NCBI RefSeq assembly: GCF_004135975.1
Contig: NZ_CP026538.1
Location: 682,001-746,000, forward strand
Reading direction: 5' to 3'
DNA: 64,000 nucleotides
DNA from: Solidesulfovibrio carbinolicus
Lineage (GTDB): Bacteria; Desulfobacterota; Desulfovibrionia; Desulfovibrionales; Desulfovibrionaceae
Notes under the pieces: generated by a model
Databases searched by the model: none
The model's input: only the letters and a program-made list of their open reading frames with translations
Told to the model about the DNA's origin: nothing
In this document: positions 1-8,639 of the stretch, in pieces
How the letters are laid out: every line of letters begins with the position of its first letter
Numbering within the stretch: the first letter of the stretch is position 1
Made by a program: the position numbers and the translations under genes

Positions 1-3000
1 AACACGCCGCCCAGGTGGTCGGCGACGATGATGCGCGACATGTACAGGCCAAGGCCGGTGCCGTCCTGGCTGTCCTTGGTGGTGTAATAAGGGTCGAAGA
101 TCCGGTCGAGAATGTCCGAGGCAATGCCGCCGCCGTTGTCGGCCACGGCCACCACGGCCCGGCCCAGGCGCTGCATGACCCGGATGTCGATGCGTCCCCG
201 GACGGGCTTTCGGGCCAGGATGGCGTCCTTGGCGTTGCCCAGGAGATTGAGGATGACCTGGGCGAACTCGCCGCGCGGGCCGTGGACCACCGGGTCGTGT
301 CGGGCGGTGAAACGGACCTGGATGCCGTGCTGGGCGAGGCTTGCGTCGATAAGGAGCAAGGCGTCGCTGATGGCCGCGACCACCCGGAATGGTTCGGGAT
401 CCCGGGCGGGTTTGAAGAAGTTGCGGAAGTCGTCGATGGTGGCCGACATGCGGCGCAGGATGTCGTAGGCTTGGCGATGGGCGGCGTCCAGGGCGGCGGT
501 GTCCTGGCACACGGATTCGTATTCGAAGCGCAGGTTGGCCAAAAGGATGCTCAGGGCGTTTAAGGGTTGCCGCCACTGGTGGGCGATGTTGCCGATCATT
601 TCGCCCATGGCGGCCAGGCGGGTGCGGTTTAAGAGCAGGATGTCCTTTTGCCGGTTTTTCTCGGTTTCCTCGCGCACGCGCCGGGCCAGGTCGCGGTTGA
701 GCGCCGAGATCTCCTCCTGGCGGGCGGCCAGGGCGGCGGTGACGCGCTTTCTCTCGGTGACGTCGCGGATATTGGCCAGGATCTGGTGGCCGGACCCGAC
801 CAGGATGCGGCGCAGGTAGATCTCGACGTCGATGAGGCTGTCGTCGTGGGGACGCCTGGCCTTCCATTCGAAAAAGCGTTCCGCCCCGGCCAGGGCCTCG
901 CGCCAGGCGGCGGTCAGCCAGGGTTGGGGCATTTCCGGCGCGGACAGGTCGCGATCGATGCGAAGGGCCGGCAGTTCGTCGCGGCGCAGGTCGAAAAGCT
1001 CCAGGGCCTTGTCGTTGACGTCGATGACGGCCCCGTCCTGATCGTGGAGGAAGATGGCGTCGTAGGTGCTGTTGAAGACTTTGCGAAAACGGTCTTCGGA
1101 CAGGCGCAGGCGTTCCTCGCCGGCCCGGCGCTCGGAGATGTCGCGGAAAAAGGCCAGGATGGCCGAGCGCCCGCCGTAGGTGACGGGCTGGGCCGAGATG
1201 TCGGCGTGGAAGACCTCGCCGCTGCGTCGCAGGCAGGGGACGTTTTCCTGAAGCTGGCGGCTGCCGGCGGCGATGGCGGCAAAGCGCCGCCGGGCCGCCT
1301 CGCGCTCTTCTGGCGGATGCAGCGCGCAGGGTTCCAGGCCGGCCATTTCCGGGGCGGTGTAGCCGAACATGCGGCAGGCGGCGGCATTGACCCGCACCAT
1401 GGTCCGGGCGGCGGCGTCGGCGATGATCAGGCCATCGGAGGTTTCGTTGTAGATGGCTTCCAGTTCGGCGTTGGTCTCGCGCAGCCGGGCCAGGGCGTCG
1501 CGGTAGGCGGTGATGTCCCGGGACAGGGCGACCAGTCCCCGGGGCGTGCCGTCAACGTGAAAAAGCGGGGCCTTGGTCACGTCGAAATGGCGCATGTTGC
1601 CGGCCGCGGCGGCCATGGAAAAGCCGTAGACCGTCACCGAACGGCTGGCCCAGGCCCGGGCGTCGGTTTCTGCCCCGGTGGCAAAAACGTCGGGGTCAAG
1701 GCCCGGAATCGCGGCCAATTCCTGGTCTGTGCGCCCCTGCCACTCCAGCCCGGCCAGGCTGTAGGCCTCGATCTGGGCCTGGTTGGCCACGATCCAGCGG
1801 CCGGCGGCGTCCTTGAAGCAGACCGGATCGGGCATGGCGTCGAGCAGCGTTCGCAGGCGCTGTTCGCTTTCGGCCAGTTCCCGGGCGGCCCGGCGGCGTT
1901 CGGCGCTTTCCAGGGCCAGGCTCAGCATGTCGGAGAGCGAGCCGGCAAAGGCAATTTCGTCGTCGGACCAGCGGCGGGGCTGGTTCAGATGTTCCAGGCA
2001 CAACACCCCGGTGGTGCGGCCGGCGAACCGAAACGGCGCGTCCAGCAGCGCGCCGATGTCGCGGCTTTTGAGATACCCCTGGTGAAAGGCCCGGGTCAGC
2101 GGGGCCACGGCGGCATTGTCGGCCACGATGACCCGCTCGTGGAGCACGGCCGCGAAATAGTCCGGGTAGGCGGCGCACACCAGTTCCAGCCCTTCGTCGG
2201 CCCGGGCCGTGCCCTGGCCGATCTGGCAGACGAGACGGTCGTGGGCCGGGGTGAAACGCCAGATGCCGGCCCGGGAGATGCCCAGGACGGCCATGGCCCG
2301 GCGGAGCAGGGCGGCGGCAAAGGGCTCGAATTGGCCGCTTTCCAGGGAAGGCGCGCCGCTGAGATCGAAAATCGCCCGGGCCTGGGCTCCAAGGCGCACC
2401 ATGCGGCCGGTGAGTTCCTGCTCGCGGCGGTTGATCTCCTGGAAAAGGAGCTGGGAAGGCCGGTTGATGCCGACCACCACGATGGCCTGGCAACCCAGGC
2501 CGTAGCCCAGCACCTGAAGCAGCCGGGCGGCCATGAGGTCGCACCCGCCCAGCGCCTCGGCCGCGCCGGCGGCGGCCAGGGCGGTCATGGCCGCCGCCAA
2601 CAGCCAGGCCAGCGTCGATGGCATGGCCTGGCGGTCGCGCCAGATGCCCGCGCCGGCCGTCAGAAAAAACGCTGCCGCCACCCCATGGGCGAAGGCGGCC
2701 AGGACTTCGCGCCCGCCGGCTTCGGCGGCGTTGGACAGGCCCCAGGCGTCGAGGTAGCCCAAGGCCAAAAGCGCCAGGGTCAGGCTGGCCGTGAGCCCGG
2801 CCAGACAGGCTCCGGCCGCCGCTACGGACAACGTCCGCTTCCGGGGGAGCCAGGCGCCGCCGGCCAGGCCGGCGGCCAGGGTGAGCTGGCTTACGGCGTG
2901 CAAACCGGCGCTGAAATCGCCCAGGTACAGTTCCGGCATGGCGGCCAGGGCCAGGCGAGCGCCGTCCAGGGCGGCCGCCGCCAGGAAGGCCATGCCGAGA

Positions 3001-3227
3001 ACCAGGAAAAATCCCTGCTCCACCTGCCGCCGGGCGTTCCAGATGACCAGAAACGTGGCCATGCCGGCCACGGCGCAGCAAAGGTCGGCCAGCACCGTCA
3101 GCAGTTGGCGGTTTGCCCAGCCCAGGCCGGCCAGCACGGTCAGCACGGCGGCCAGGAGCAGCAGATCGGCGCGCAGGGGAAAAGCCGGCTCGGGGGGCAA
3201 GGCGGTCGGTGGCGACGTCATGGTCAT
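1..3227 (-). CDS. Membrane-bound PAS/GAF sensor histidine kinase (3' end beyond window)
   Basis: Reading the minus strand from the ATG at 3227 gives an open frame to base 1 with no stop, so the C-terminus lies outside the window (about 1075 residues seen). Residues 1 to about 240 are hydrophobic with several membrane spans, resembling a MASE-type sensor. A GAF-like domain follows at about 285-430, then three PAS domains near 455-580, 588-705 and 712-835. The dimerisation helix contains IAHQWRQPLN with the phosphorylatable His883, and the ATPase domain shows DNGGGI and a G2 box GTGLGLY near the edge. The protein should autophosphorylate and pass phosphate to a response regulator not seen here. 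Signal unknown. Confidence 0.9.
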   Translation of the reverse strand, partial: MTMTSPPTALPPEPAFPLRADLLLLAAVLTVLAGLGWANRQLLTVLADLCCAVAGMATFLVIWNARRQVEQGFFLVLGMAFLAAAALDGARLALAAMPELYLGDFSAGLHAVSQLTLAAGLAGGAWLPRKRTLSVAAAGACLAGLTASLTLALLALGYLDAWGLSNAAEAGGREVLAAFAHGVAAAFFLTAGAGIWRDRQAMPSTLAWLLAAAMTALAAAGAAEALGGCDLMAARLLQVLGYGLGCQAIVVVGINRPSQLLFQEINRREQELTGRMVRLGAQARAIFDLSGAPSLESGQFEPFAAALLRRAMAVLGISRAGIWRFTPAHDRLVCQIGQGTARADEGLELVCAAYPDYFAAVLHERVIVADNAAVAPLTRAFHQGYLKSRDIGALLDAPFRFAGRTTGVLCLEHLNQPRRWSDDEIAFAGSLSDMLSLALESAERRRAARELAESEQRLRTLLDAMPDPVCFKDAAGRWIVANQAQIEAYSLAGLEWQGRTDQELAAIPGLDPDVFATGAETDARAWASRSVTVYGFSMAAAAGNMRHFDVTKAPLFHVDGTPRGLVALSRDITAYRDALARLRETNAELEAIYNETSDGLIIADAAARTMVRVNAAACRMFGYTAPEMAGLEPCALHPPEEREAARRRFAAIAAGSRQLQENVPCLRRSGEVFHADISAQPVTYGGRSAILAFFRDISERRAGEERLRLSEDRFRKVFNSTYDAIFLHDQDGAVIDVNDKALELFDLRRDELPALRIDRDLSAPEMPQPWLTAAWREALAGAERFFEWKARRPHDDSLIDVEIYLRRILVGSGHQILANIRDVTERKRVTAALAARQEEISALNRDLARRVREETEKNRQKDILLLNRTRLAAMGEMIGNIAHQWRQPLNALSILLANLRFEYESVCQDTAALDAAHRQAYDILRRMSATIDDFRNFFKPARDPEPFRVVAAISDALLLIDASLAQHGIQVRFTARHDPVVHGPRGEFAQVILNLLGNAKDAILARKPVRGRIDIRVMQRLGRAVVAVADNGGGIASDILDRIFDPYYTTKDSQDGTGLGLYMSRIIVADHLGGV

Positions 3228-3427
3228 GAAAGCCGTCTCGCCTGGGCAACGGGTTGGCGAAGGCTGTACAGGGGACCTGGAGCGCATCCGCGCGAGTCCT
3301 TTTGCGACGACCTGGACATGCTGGCTGGCTCCGTAGACTGAACTTCCCGAGATTGATGCGATCTTTTATGGTTTACGTTGGTAGGAAATAGGCGTCAAGG
3401 CGGCCTTTTCAGTCAATCCACGAAAAG

Positions 3428-3457
3428 TTGACAGGTTTAACGGCCGGTGCATATCAT
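3428..3457 (+). promoter_or_regulatory. Sigma70-type promoter for the TPR lipoprotein gene
   Basis: TTGACA at 3428-3433 and TATCAT at 3452-3457 are separated by 18 bases, close to the vegetative consensus, about 70 bases before the start codon at 3529. The rest of the 300-base gap 3228-3528 holds no gene I can support; it should also carry the promoter of the divergent kinase. Confidence 0.6.
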
Positions 3458-3528
3458 CAGAGGATTGGCCTGATGCACAAGGAAATGGGCGGACGCCAGG
3501 GGGCGGGCCGCCGCAGGGGAGTTTAGCC

Positions 3529-4311
3529 ATGTCGCGCCACGTCCGCCGTCTGACCGTCGCCTGCCTGGCCCTGTGCCTGGGGCTTGCGACGGCCTGTCAG
3601 AAACAGCCAAGCCCGCCGCCGCTCGCGCCCGCGCCCACAGCCGGCCAACGCCTGGACGCGGCCCGCCAGACCGTGCTGGCCGGGGATTGCGCCCGGGCCT
3701 TGCCGGAGCTGGAAGCCCTGACCCGGGAGCTGCCCCAGTCCGGGGAGACGTTTTTGCTGCTCGGGCTTTGTCGGGCCAAACAGGGCGAGCCCGAGCGGGC
3801 CGAAGCGGCCCTGGCCAAGGCGTCGTCCCTGGAGCCGGGCAATCCGCGTCCCCTGGAGGCGCTGGGCATCCTGCGCTACGGCCAGGGACGCCGGCCCGAG
3901 GCCAGGGAAGCCCTGGGCAGGGCGGCCGACCTCAAGTCGGCCAATCCCCAGACCTACTATTATCTGGGCAACATCGCCATGCAGGCCGGGCAGTGCGCCC
4001 AGGCCCTGGATTATTACCGCTTGTCCATGGTCAAGGACCCGGCTTTCGGCGACGCTTTCAAGGAATACCGGGCGGCGGCGGCGGCCTGCGCCAAGTCGGC
4101 GCGCCCGGCCGTGCCGCCGCCTGGGACCGCGCCGAAGAAGCCGGCGGTCCCGGCGGCGGCGGCGAAAAAACCGGACGCCAACGCGCCGGCCGCTACCGGG
4201 CCGCAGCCAGCCCCAACCGTTCCCGTGGCCCCGACCGGGCCGAAGAAGGCAACAAGCTCGCCGGTCCCGGCCGCCTCGCCCGCTCCGGCCGCGCCGGCCA
4301 GTCCGCAATAA
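3529..4311 (+). CDS. TPR-repeat lipoprotein
   Basis: 260 residues. A signal peptide with a lipobox-like LATAC (Cys at about 23) predicts lipid anchoring to an envelope membrane. Residues 40-190 form three to four tetratricopeptide repeats (for example [15 protein letters not shown] and [15 protein letters not shown]), a scaffold for protein-protein contact. The last 70 residues are an Ala/Pro/Lys-rich low-complexity tail. An AGGGGAG ribosome site precedes the ATG, and an intrinsic terminator follows directly, so it is probably monocistronic. The partner is unknown. Confidence 0.88.
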   Translation: MSRHVRRLTVACLALCLGLATACQKQPSPPPLAPAPTAGQRLDAARQTVLAGDCARALPELEALTRELPQSGETFLLLGLCRAKQGEPERAEAALAKASSLEPGNPRPLEALGILRYGQGRRPEAREALGRAADLKSANPQTYYYLGNIAMQAGQCAQALDYYRLSMVKDPAFGDAFKEYRAAAAACAKSARPAVPPPGTAPKKPAVPAAAAKKPDANAPAATGPQPAPTVPVAPTGPKKATSSPVPAASPAPAAPASPQ

Positions 4312-4313
4312 CG

Positions 4314-4348
4314 AATCCCCGGTCGGAACCTCCGGCCGGGGATTTTTC
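4314..4348 (+). terminator. Intrinsic terminator after the TPR lipoprotein
   Basis: TCCCCGG at 4316-4322 pairs with CCGGGGA at 4336-4342, with flanking AA/TT extending the stem, followed by a T run. It begins right after the stop codon at 4311. Confidence 0.8.
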
Positions 4349-4471
4349 TCTTCGGGATTTGGGGGCTGCGGTCTCCAGACGGCGGCCCTGACCAAGCCCG
4401 CCAACAGCAAGCCCCGACCCACGACCGCCCCTCGCCGCCCCAGCCCATCCCCCTTTAACCTTAGTCTTTAT

Positions 4472-4522
4472 GTGGGGGGTCCGGGGGCCTCAGGCCTCCG
4501 GCCGCCGGAGGCCTCTTCCTCT
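4472..4522 (-). repeat. Dispersed 3' palindromic repeat, copy 1
   Basis: GC-rich palindromic element containing GGGGGCCTCAGGCC and CCGGCCGCCGGAGGC. On the minus strand it follows the stop of the MogA-like gene within a few bases, the polarity shown by all directional copies in this window. Confidence 0.75.
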
Positions 4523-4528
4523 TTTTTC

Positions 4529-5317
4529 TCACCCTTGGCCGCAGTCCGACGGGTCGCCGCGCAGTTTATCCAGGCCGTGGGGGATGGCGGCCATGACGGC
4601 GGCCAGGGTTTCGCGCACGGCCTTGGGCGAGCCCGGCACGTTTATCACGATGGCCCGGCCCACGGTTCCGGCCGTGGCCCGGGAGAGCATGGCGTGGGGC
4701 GTCTTGGCCAGGGAAGCCAGGAGCATGGCCGTCTCGAAGCCGGGCAGGCGTTTTTCAATGACGCCCAGGGTGGCTTCGGGGGTGGTGTCCCGGGGCGAAA
4801 GCCCGGTGCCGCCGGTGGTGACGATCAGGTCAAAGCCCTGGGTGACGGCCAGGTCGAGGAGCAGGGCGCGCAGCTCGGCCGGTTCGTCGGGGATGAGATG
4901 CCCCTGGGCCAGGGCGAGGGGCAGGGAGGCGGCGCAGGTTTCGGCGATGGCCGGGCCGGCGGCGTCGGCCCGCAGCCCCTGGCTGCCCTTGTCGCTGAGC
5001 GTCACCCAGGCCAGGGCCAGCCCCTTTTTCGTGACGGCAAAGGGGGTTTGGCCGGCCGGGAGGACGCCGGCTTCCAGGGCTTTGGCGGTGTAGAGCCGGC
5101 CGGCCGGGATTTCGTCCTGCCCCGGGACCGAGGCGACGCCGACGATCATGAGGGCCGGTCCGGCCGGCGGGGTCAGGGTCATGCCCACGGCCAGGCGCGG
5201 CAGACGGCCGGCGGCGACCAGGCGCGGGGTGAACAGCGCATTGTCGGCGGTAAGGACGGCGACGCGCTGGCCGGCGGCGAGGGGCAGGGGAGCGGCAACG
5301 AGGAGGGAGGCTTCCAT
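4529..5317 (-). CDS. MogA/MoaB-family molybdopterin adenylyltransferase-like protein
   Basis: 262 residues. Residues about 100-260 match the MoaB/MogA fold: [17 protein letters not shown] is the molybdopterin-binding signature, and [11 protein letters not shown] is the second conserved loop near the C-terminus. MogA-type enzymes adenylate molybdopterin before molybdate insertion, consistent with an anaerobe using molybdenum or tungsten oxidoreductases. The first ~95 residues are an extra N-terminal region, possibly MOSC-like, that I cannot assign firmly. MogA and MoaB cannot be told apart by eye. It is transcribed divergently from rmlA. Confidence 0.85.
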   Translation of the reverse strand: MEASLLVAAPLPLAAGQRVAVLTADNALFTPRLVAAGRLPRLAVGMTLTPPAGPALMIVGVASVPGQDEIPAGRLYTAKALEAGVLPAGQTPFAVTKKGLALAWVTLSDKGSQGLRADAAGPAIAETCAASLPLALAQGHLIPDEPAELRALLLDLAVTQGFDLIVTTGGTGLSPRDTTPEATLGVIEKRLPGFETAMLLASLAKTPHAMLSRATAGTVGRAIVINVPGSPKAVRETLAAVMAAIPHGLDKLRGDPSDCGQG

Positions 5318-5416
5318 GGCGGCATCCTTTACGGGCCTTGCGGTTTTTGGGTGGTTGGGTCAAAAGCGTGGCAACGATACGTCCGGCATGGACGGCTTAT
5401 CAAGCGAGGAAACCGG

Positions 5417-6286
5417 ATGAAAGGCATCATCTTGGCCGGCGGGTCCGGCACGCGGCTCTACCCCATCACCCGGGTGGTGAGCAAACAGCTTTTGCCCATC
5501 TATGACAAGCCCATGATCTACTACCCGTTGTCGGTGCTGATGCTGGCCGGCATCCGGGAAGTGCTCATCATCTCGACGCCGACGGATTTGCCGCGTTTCA
5601 AGGAGATGCTTGGCGACGGCCAGAGCCTTGGCATGTCGTTTTCCTACAAGGTGCAGCCCAAGCCCGAAGGGCTGGCCCAGGCTTTTTTGCTTGGCAAGGA
5701 ATTCATCGGCTCCGACTCGGTCTGTTTGGTCCTTGGCGACAACATCTTCTACGGCCAGGGCCTGGCCACGGTGCTGCAGCGCTGCGCCAAACTCACCGAG
5801 GGCGGCGTGGTTTTCGGCTACAAGGTGCGCGACCCCAAGCGCTACGGCGTGGTGGAATTCAGCGCCGACAAGCAGGTGATCAGCATCGAGGAAAAGCCCG
5901 AGGAGCCCAAGTCGAAGTACGCCGTGACCGGGTTGTATTTCTACGACAACGACGTGGTTTCGGTGGCCGAGGGCCTGACGCCTTCGGCGCGGGGCGAGTT
6001 GGAGATCACCGATCTCAACAACGTCTATCTGAAACGGGGCAAGCTCAAGGTGGAATTTTTGGGGCGCGGCTACGCCTGGCTCGACACCGGCACCCACGAG
6101 TCGCTGCTGCACGCCTCAAGCTTTGTCCAGGCCATCCAGGAACGCCAGGGGGTGCTGGTGGCCTGTCTGGAAGAGATCGCCTACCGCATGGGCTACATCG
6201 ACGCCGCCCAGGTGGAACGGCTGGCCAAGGACATGCTCAAAAACGACTACGGCCAGTATTTGATGGACATGATCCACGAAGCCTAG
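5417..6286 (+). CDS. rmlA: Glucose-1-phosphate thymidylyltransferase
   Basis: 289 residues, the usual family length. It joins glucose-1-phosphate and dTTP to make dTDP-glucose, the first step to dTDP-rhamnose and other sugars of LPS or capsule. The nucleotide-binding GGSGTRL is at residues 8-14, [12 protein letters not shown] follows at about 22-33, and [11 protein letters not shown] carries the metal-binding Asp. The in-frame ORF extends far upstream, but only the ATG at 5417 has a GAGGA site and begins the family sequence MKGIILAGG. No rmlBCD lies nearby. Its TAG stop falls inside the terminal repeat of the element at 6283-6390. Confidence 0.96.
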   Translation: MKGIILAGGSGTRLYPITRVVSKQLLPIYDKPMIYYPLSVLMLAGIREVLIISTPTDLPRFKEMLGDGQSLGMSFSYKVQPKPEGLAQAFLLGKEFIGSDSVCLVLGDNIFYGQGLATVLQRCAKLTEGGVVFGYKVRDPKRYGVVEFSADKQVISIEEKPEEPKSKYAVTGLYFYDNDVVSVAEGLTPSARGELEITDLNNVYLKRGKLKVEFLGRGYAWLDTGTHESLLHASSFVQAIQERQGVLVACLEEIAYRMGYIDAAQVERLAKDMLKNDYGQYLMDMIHEA

Positions 6287-6390
6287 TGTAGCGTCCCTTA
6301 AGAAATGCGAGAGTAATTTTTAGAAACTATCATGGTTTAGCTACGTTGCCTACGAAATGCCTTATGCGCTTTTCGTGGACGCGACACTAG
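6283..6390. mobile_element. MITE-like element with terminal inverted repeats
   Basis: The ends CTAGTGTAGCGTCC (6283-6296) and GGACGCGACACTAG (6377-6390) are inverted repeats matching at 13 of 14 positions. The interior is markedly AT-richer than the surroundings. It has no coding capacity. The outer CTAG supplies the stop codon of rmlA. A diverged relative of its right part occurs at about 59545-59611. I infer a small non-autonomous element or REP-type repeat. Confidence 0.65.
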
Positions 6391-6447
6391 CGCCGCATCC
6401 CGTGCGCCCAGGCTTTGGCCGGCGCGACAGCGAGCAACGAGGACGCC

Positions 6448-6789
6448 ATGCACTACGACATCGTGTTTCATCTCGATAAGGGTCAGGACGAGCTGAACAT
6501 TGCGCTGAGCAACATCGCCAATTACCTCAAGGCCTTGGCTGATGAACAGTTCACCGCCGTGCTGCTGGTCAACGGTCCGGCCATCACGCTCATGGTCAAG
6601 GACGCCGACAACTGCGCCAAACTGACGGCGCTTTGCGAACAAGGGTTGGATGTGCGGGTGTGCAACAACGCCCTGACCCATTTCGGCATCGCCCCGGCCG
6701 AGCTGTGCCCCTGCTGCCGCATCGTGCCGGCCGGCGTGGTGGAGCTGGTCGATCTGCAGCGCCAGGGATTTGCCTACGTCAAGCCTTAG
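6448..6789 (+). CDS. DsrE-family protein
   Basis: 113 residues from the ATG at 6448, preceded by an ACGAGGA site. The sequence fits the small DsrE/DsrF-like fold: an N-terminal beta strand (YDIVFHLD), a long helix, VLLVNGPAI, a cysteine loop (VCNNALTHFGI) and the terminal VPAGVVELVDLQRQG typical of sulfur-relay relatives. Extra cysteines occur as LCPCCR. Family members handle persulfide or act as small redox carriers; the exact role is unknown. The next gene starts 13 bases later, suggesting co-transcription. Confidence 0.85.
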   Translation: MHYDIVFHLDKGQDELNIALSNIANYLKALADEQFTAVLLVNGPAITLMVKDADNCAKLTALCEQGLDVRVCNNALTHFGIAPAELCPCCRIVPAGVVELVDLQRQGFAYVKP

Positions 6790-6802
6790 AAGGCCCTTCG
6801 AC

Positions 6803-7264
6803 ATGCACGCCACTCCCGCTCAGATGCTCCAAAAGCACAAGCTCTTCAGCAAACTCAGCGGTCAGGTCGTGTGGAATCTGGCCGAGGAAGCCGGGGCCGG
6901 CGAGGGCCAACTCGACGCCTTCATGGATTTTTTCGAGGCCCAAAAGGCCCGGGCCGTCGCGTTGCTGGAAGCCCTGGCCCGGGACCCGGACGGCTGGCTC
7001 ATCCTGGAACTGGACGATCCGGCGACCGCCTGTCCGGCTTGCGCCCGGCTGGCCGGTCTGGCCGTCCCGGCGAACCATCCCGAGCTGCTCGACTACCTGC
7101 CGCCCTTTGGCCTGGGCTGCCGCCTGACCGGCCGCCCGGGCATCCCGGATCGGCAGCAAGCCGCCGCCGACCTGCCGCCGCCGCCGGTCCACAAGCTGTG
7201 CTGCGACGCCCGTCCCCTGACCCGCCTGCTGGCCGAGCTGCCGGACGCCGCCGATGCGCCCTGA
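6803..7264 (+). CDS. Hypothetical protein, 153 aa
   Basis: Not recognised. It is a soluble, mostly helical N-terminal half (QMLQKHKLFSKLSGQVVWNLAEE) followed by a Pro-rich segment and a paired-cysteine motif ACPACAR plus KLCCDAR near the C-terminus, which could bind metal. It starts 13 bases after the DsrE-family gene on the same strand, so a linked function is plausible but unproven. Confidence 0.7.
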   Translation: MHATPAQMLQKHKLFSKLSGQVVWNLAEEAGAGEGQLDAFMDFFEAQKARAVALLEALARDPDGWLILELDDPATACPACARLAGLAVPANHPELLDYLPPFGLGCRLTGRPGIPDRQQAAADLPPPPVHKLCCDARPLTRLLAELPDAADAP

Positions 7265-7344
7265 CAGTTCCCTTTGCCGCTGGTCAGTCCCCGCCAGGGG
7301 CAGCGACAGTGTTTTCCGCTTCCCTGCCAATAACGCCCCCGCCG

Positions 7345-7441
7345 CCCCCCTTAACCCTTTCTCCCGTCGAGGGGTCCGGGGGGATCATCCCCCCGGTGGG
7401 TCCAGGGCAAAGCCCTGGCCGCCGGCATTCCCTCTTTTCCT
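7345..7441 (-). repeat. Dispersed 3' palindromic repeat, copy 2 (variant)
   Basis: Contains GGGGTCCGGGGGG-ATCAT-CCCCCC followed by CCAGGGCAAAGCCCTGG, two successive hairpins, then GCCGCCGGCATTCCCTC. It is a longer variant of the GC-rich family. It lies in the 300-base gap between the gene ending at 7264 and the minus-strand gene ending at 7564. Confidence 0.6.
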
Positions 7442-7531
7442 CCCCCTCCACGTCTACAAACGGCAACGGCCGCCGGCCGTCCGCGACACAGGCGGACAGC
7501 CGACGGCCGTCGTTCGGGCAAAGCCCTTGGG

Positions 7532-7557
7532 GCCGGCGTCCCTGGCAGGACGCCGGC
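7532..7557 (-). terminator. Perfect 10-bp hairpin after the secreted peptide gene
   Basis: GCCGGCGTCC (7532-7541) and GGACGCCGGC (7548-7557) pair perfectly around a 6-base loop, seven bases past the stop at 7564 on the minus strand. No strong U run follows, so termination or mRNA protection is an inference. Confidence 0.5.
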
Positions 7558-7563
7558 ACGAGC

Positions 7564-7872
7564 CTAAGGCCCGATGTAGATGGGCGGCAGGTTGAGCTGG
7601 ATGCCCGGGGCCGGCGGCGGCACGGGGCGGCAGGCCCCGCCGCGCCAGTAGGTGCCCGGCGGGCAGGCCGGCACGTACGGGTACGGATAGGGGTAGGGGT
7701 AGTAGCCCGGCGGCGGCGGGGGCGGCACGGCCACGGGGTAGGGCATGCAGCCCCGGGGGCCGTCCCAGAAGTAGCCCGGCGGACAGGGCGGGCGGGCCTC
7801 GGCCTCGCTCGCCGCGACCACGGCCGCGGCCATGAAGCCGGCCAGCAGGCACAGACAGAGCAGTTTTCGCAT
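7564..7872 (-). CDS. Small secreted Cys/Pro/Tyr-rich protein
   Basis: 102 residues from the ATG at 7872, behind AGGAGATGGTT. A signal peptide (MRKLLCLCLLAGFMAAAVVA) is followed by two related cysteine loops, CPPGYFWDGPRGC and CPPGTYWRGGAC, separated by a Pro tract and PYPYPYPYVP. The two loops look like an internal duplication that could form disulfides in the envelope. Function unknown. Confidence 0.75.
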   Translation of the reverse strand: MRKLLCLCLLAGFMAAAVVAASEAEARPPCPPGYFWDGPRGCMPYPVAVPPPPPPGYYPYPYPYPYVPACPPGTYWRGGACRPVPPPAPGIQLNLPPIYIGP

Positions 7873-7974
7873 AACCATCTCCTGGCTTGGGGCAGGCCGC
7901 AAGACGCGGCCAAGCCTCCGAATCTGGCTTGTGGCACACTCCAGAGGCCTTGGCAAGATGGGCGATTTACGGGC

Positions 7975-8547
7975 TTATGGAGCCGGCCGGCCGCCCAGGC
8001 TGATTTGATTGAGGGCCGCGCCAAGGCGTTCCATGGCCGCCTCGTAGGCCGCCCGGCCGCCGGCTTCGCCGCCGAGATAGGCGGCCAGGGACGCGGCCGC
8101 TTCCCGGAAGGTTTCGTAGTAGCCGATGAGCAGCGTCAGGTCGCGCCGTTCCTCGGGGGCCAGCCGTCCCATGAGCCGGTCCTTGAACACGGCCAGGGTC
8201 ACGTCGATGTAGCGGGTCATGTCGGCCAGGGCACGCCCGGCCTGTTCCCGATCAATGAGCCGCTTTTCCGCCCGCTCGGCCAGCCCGGCCAGGGCCTCGC
8301 GGCCAAGCCACAGCCCCTGGCCGGCCAACATGCCGATGGTTTGCAGCATGACCTCGCGGCCCGGGTCCTGGGCCGGAGCCGATGGCTGGGCGGCCGCTCC
8401 CGCCCCGGACGCGGCCGGTCGCGGCCCGGGGGCCGGCCCAACCGACATGCGGGAAGCGGCCAGGGCCGGCGACGCCCCGGCCAGGCTTGCCGCCAGACAC
8501 AGACCCCAGGCCAGCCGCCGGCCGATCCCCCAAGCGCGTATTTGCAT
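7975..8547 (-). CDS. Hypothetical exported protein
   Basis: 190 residues from the ATG at 8547 (an upstream ATG at 8565 is possible; neither has a strong ribosome site). A signal peptide ends near SPALAAS. A Pro/Ala-rich linker leads to a helical domain with many Arg, Glu and Leu residues (LTLLIGYYETFREAAASLAAY). No family recognised. Confidence 0.7.
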   Translation of the reverse strand: MQIRAWGIGRRLAWGLCLAASLAGASPALAASRMSVGPAPGPRPAASGAGAAAQPSAPAQDPGREVMLQTIGMLAGQGLWLGREALAGLAERAEKRLIDREQAGRALADMTRYIDVTLAVFKDRLMGRLAPEERRDLTLLIGYYETFREAAASLAAYLGGEAGGRAAYEAAMERLGAALNQISLGGRPAP

Positions 8548-8639
8548 CTGCCCAACATGGCCCAAGGCCGCCCGGGGCGCAACCCCTTGCCGCGCCCCGC
8601 CCCCATGCCTATCTCCGGGCTATTGCAAGGAGAAAACCC

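Noticed and set aside
648-3341. 897-codon plus-strand open frame
   Set aside because: It is antisense to a sensor kinase whose frame shows clear GAF, PAS, HisKA and ATPase motifs; the plus-strand product is low-complexity Gly/Ala/Gln-rich, typical of GC-rich shadow frames.
4472-5416. 315-codon N-terminal extension of rmlA
   Set aside because: Antisense to the MogA-like gene; RmlA family length and the ribosome site support the start at 5417.
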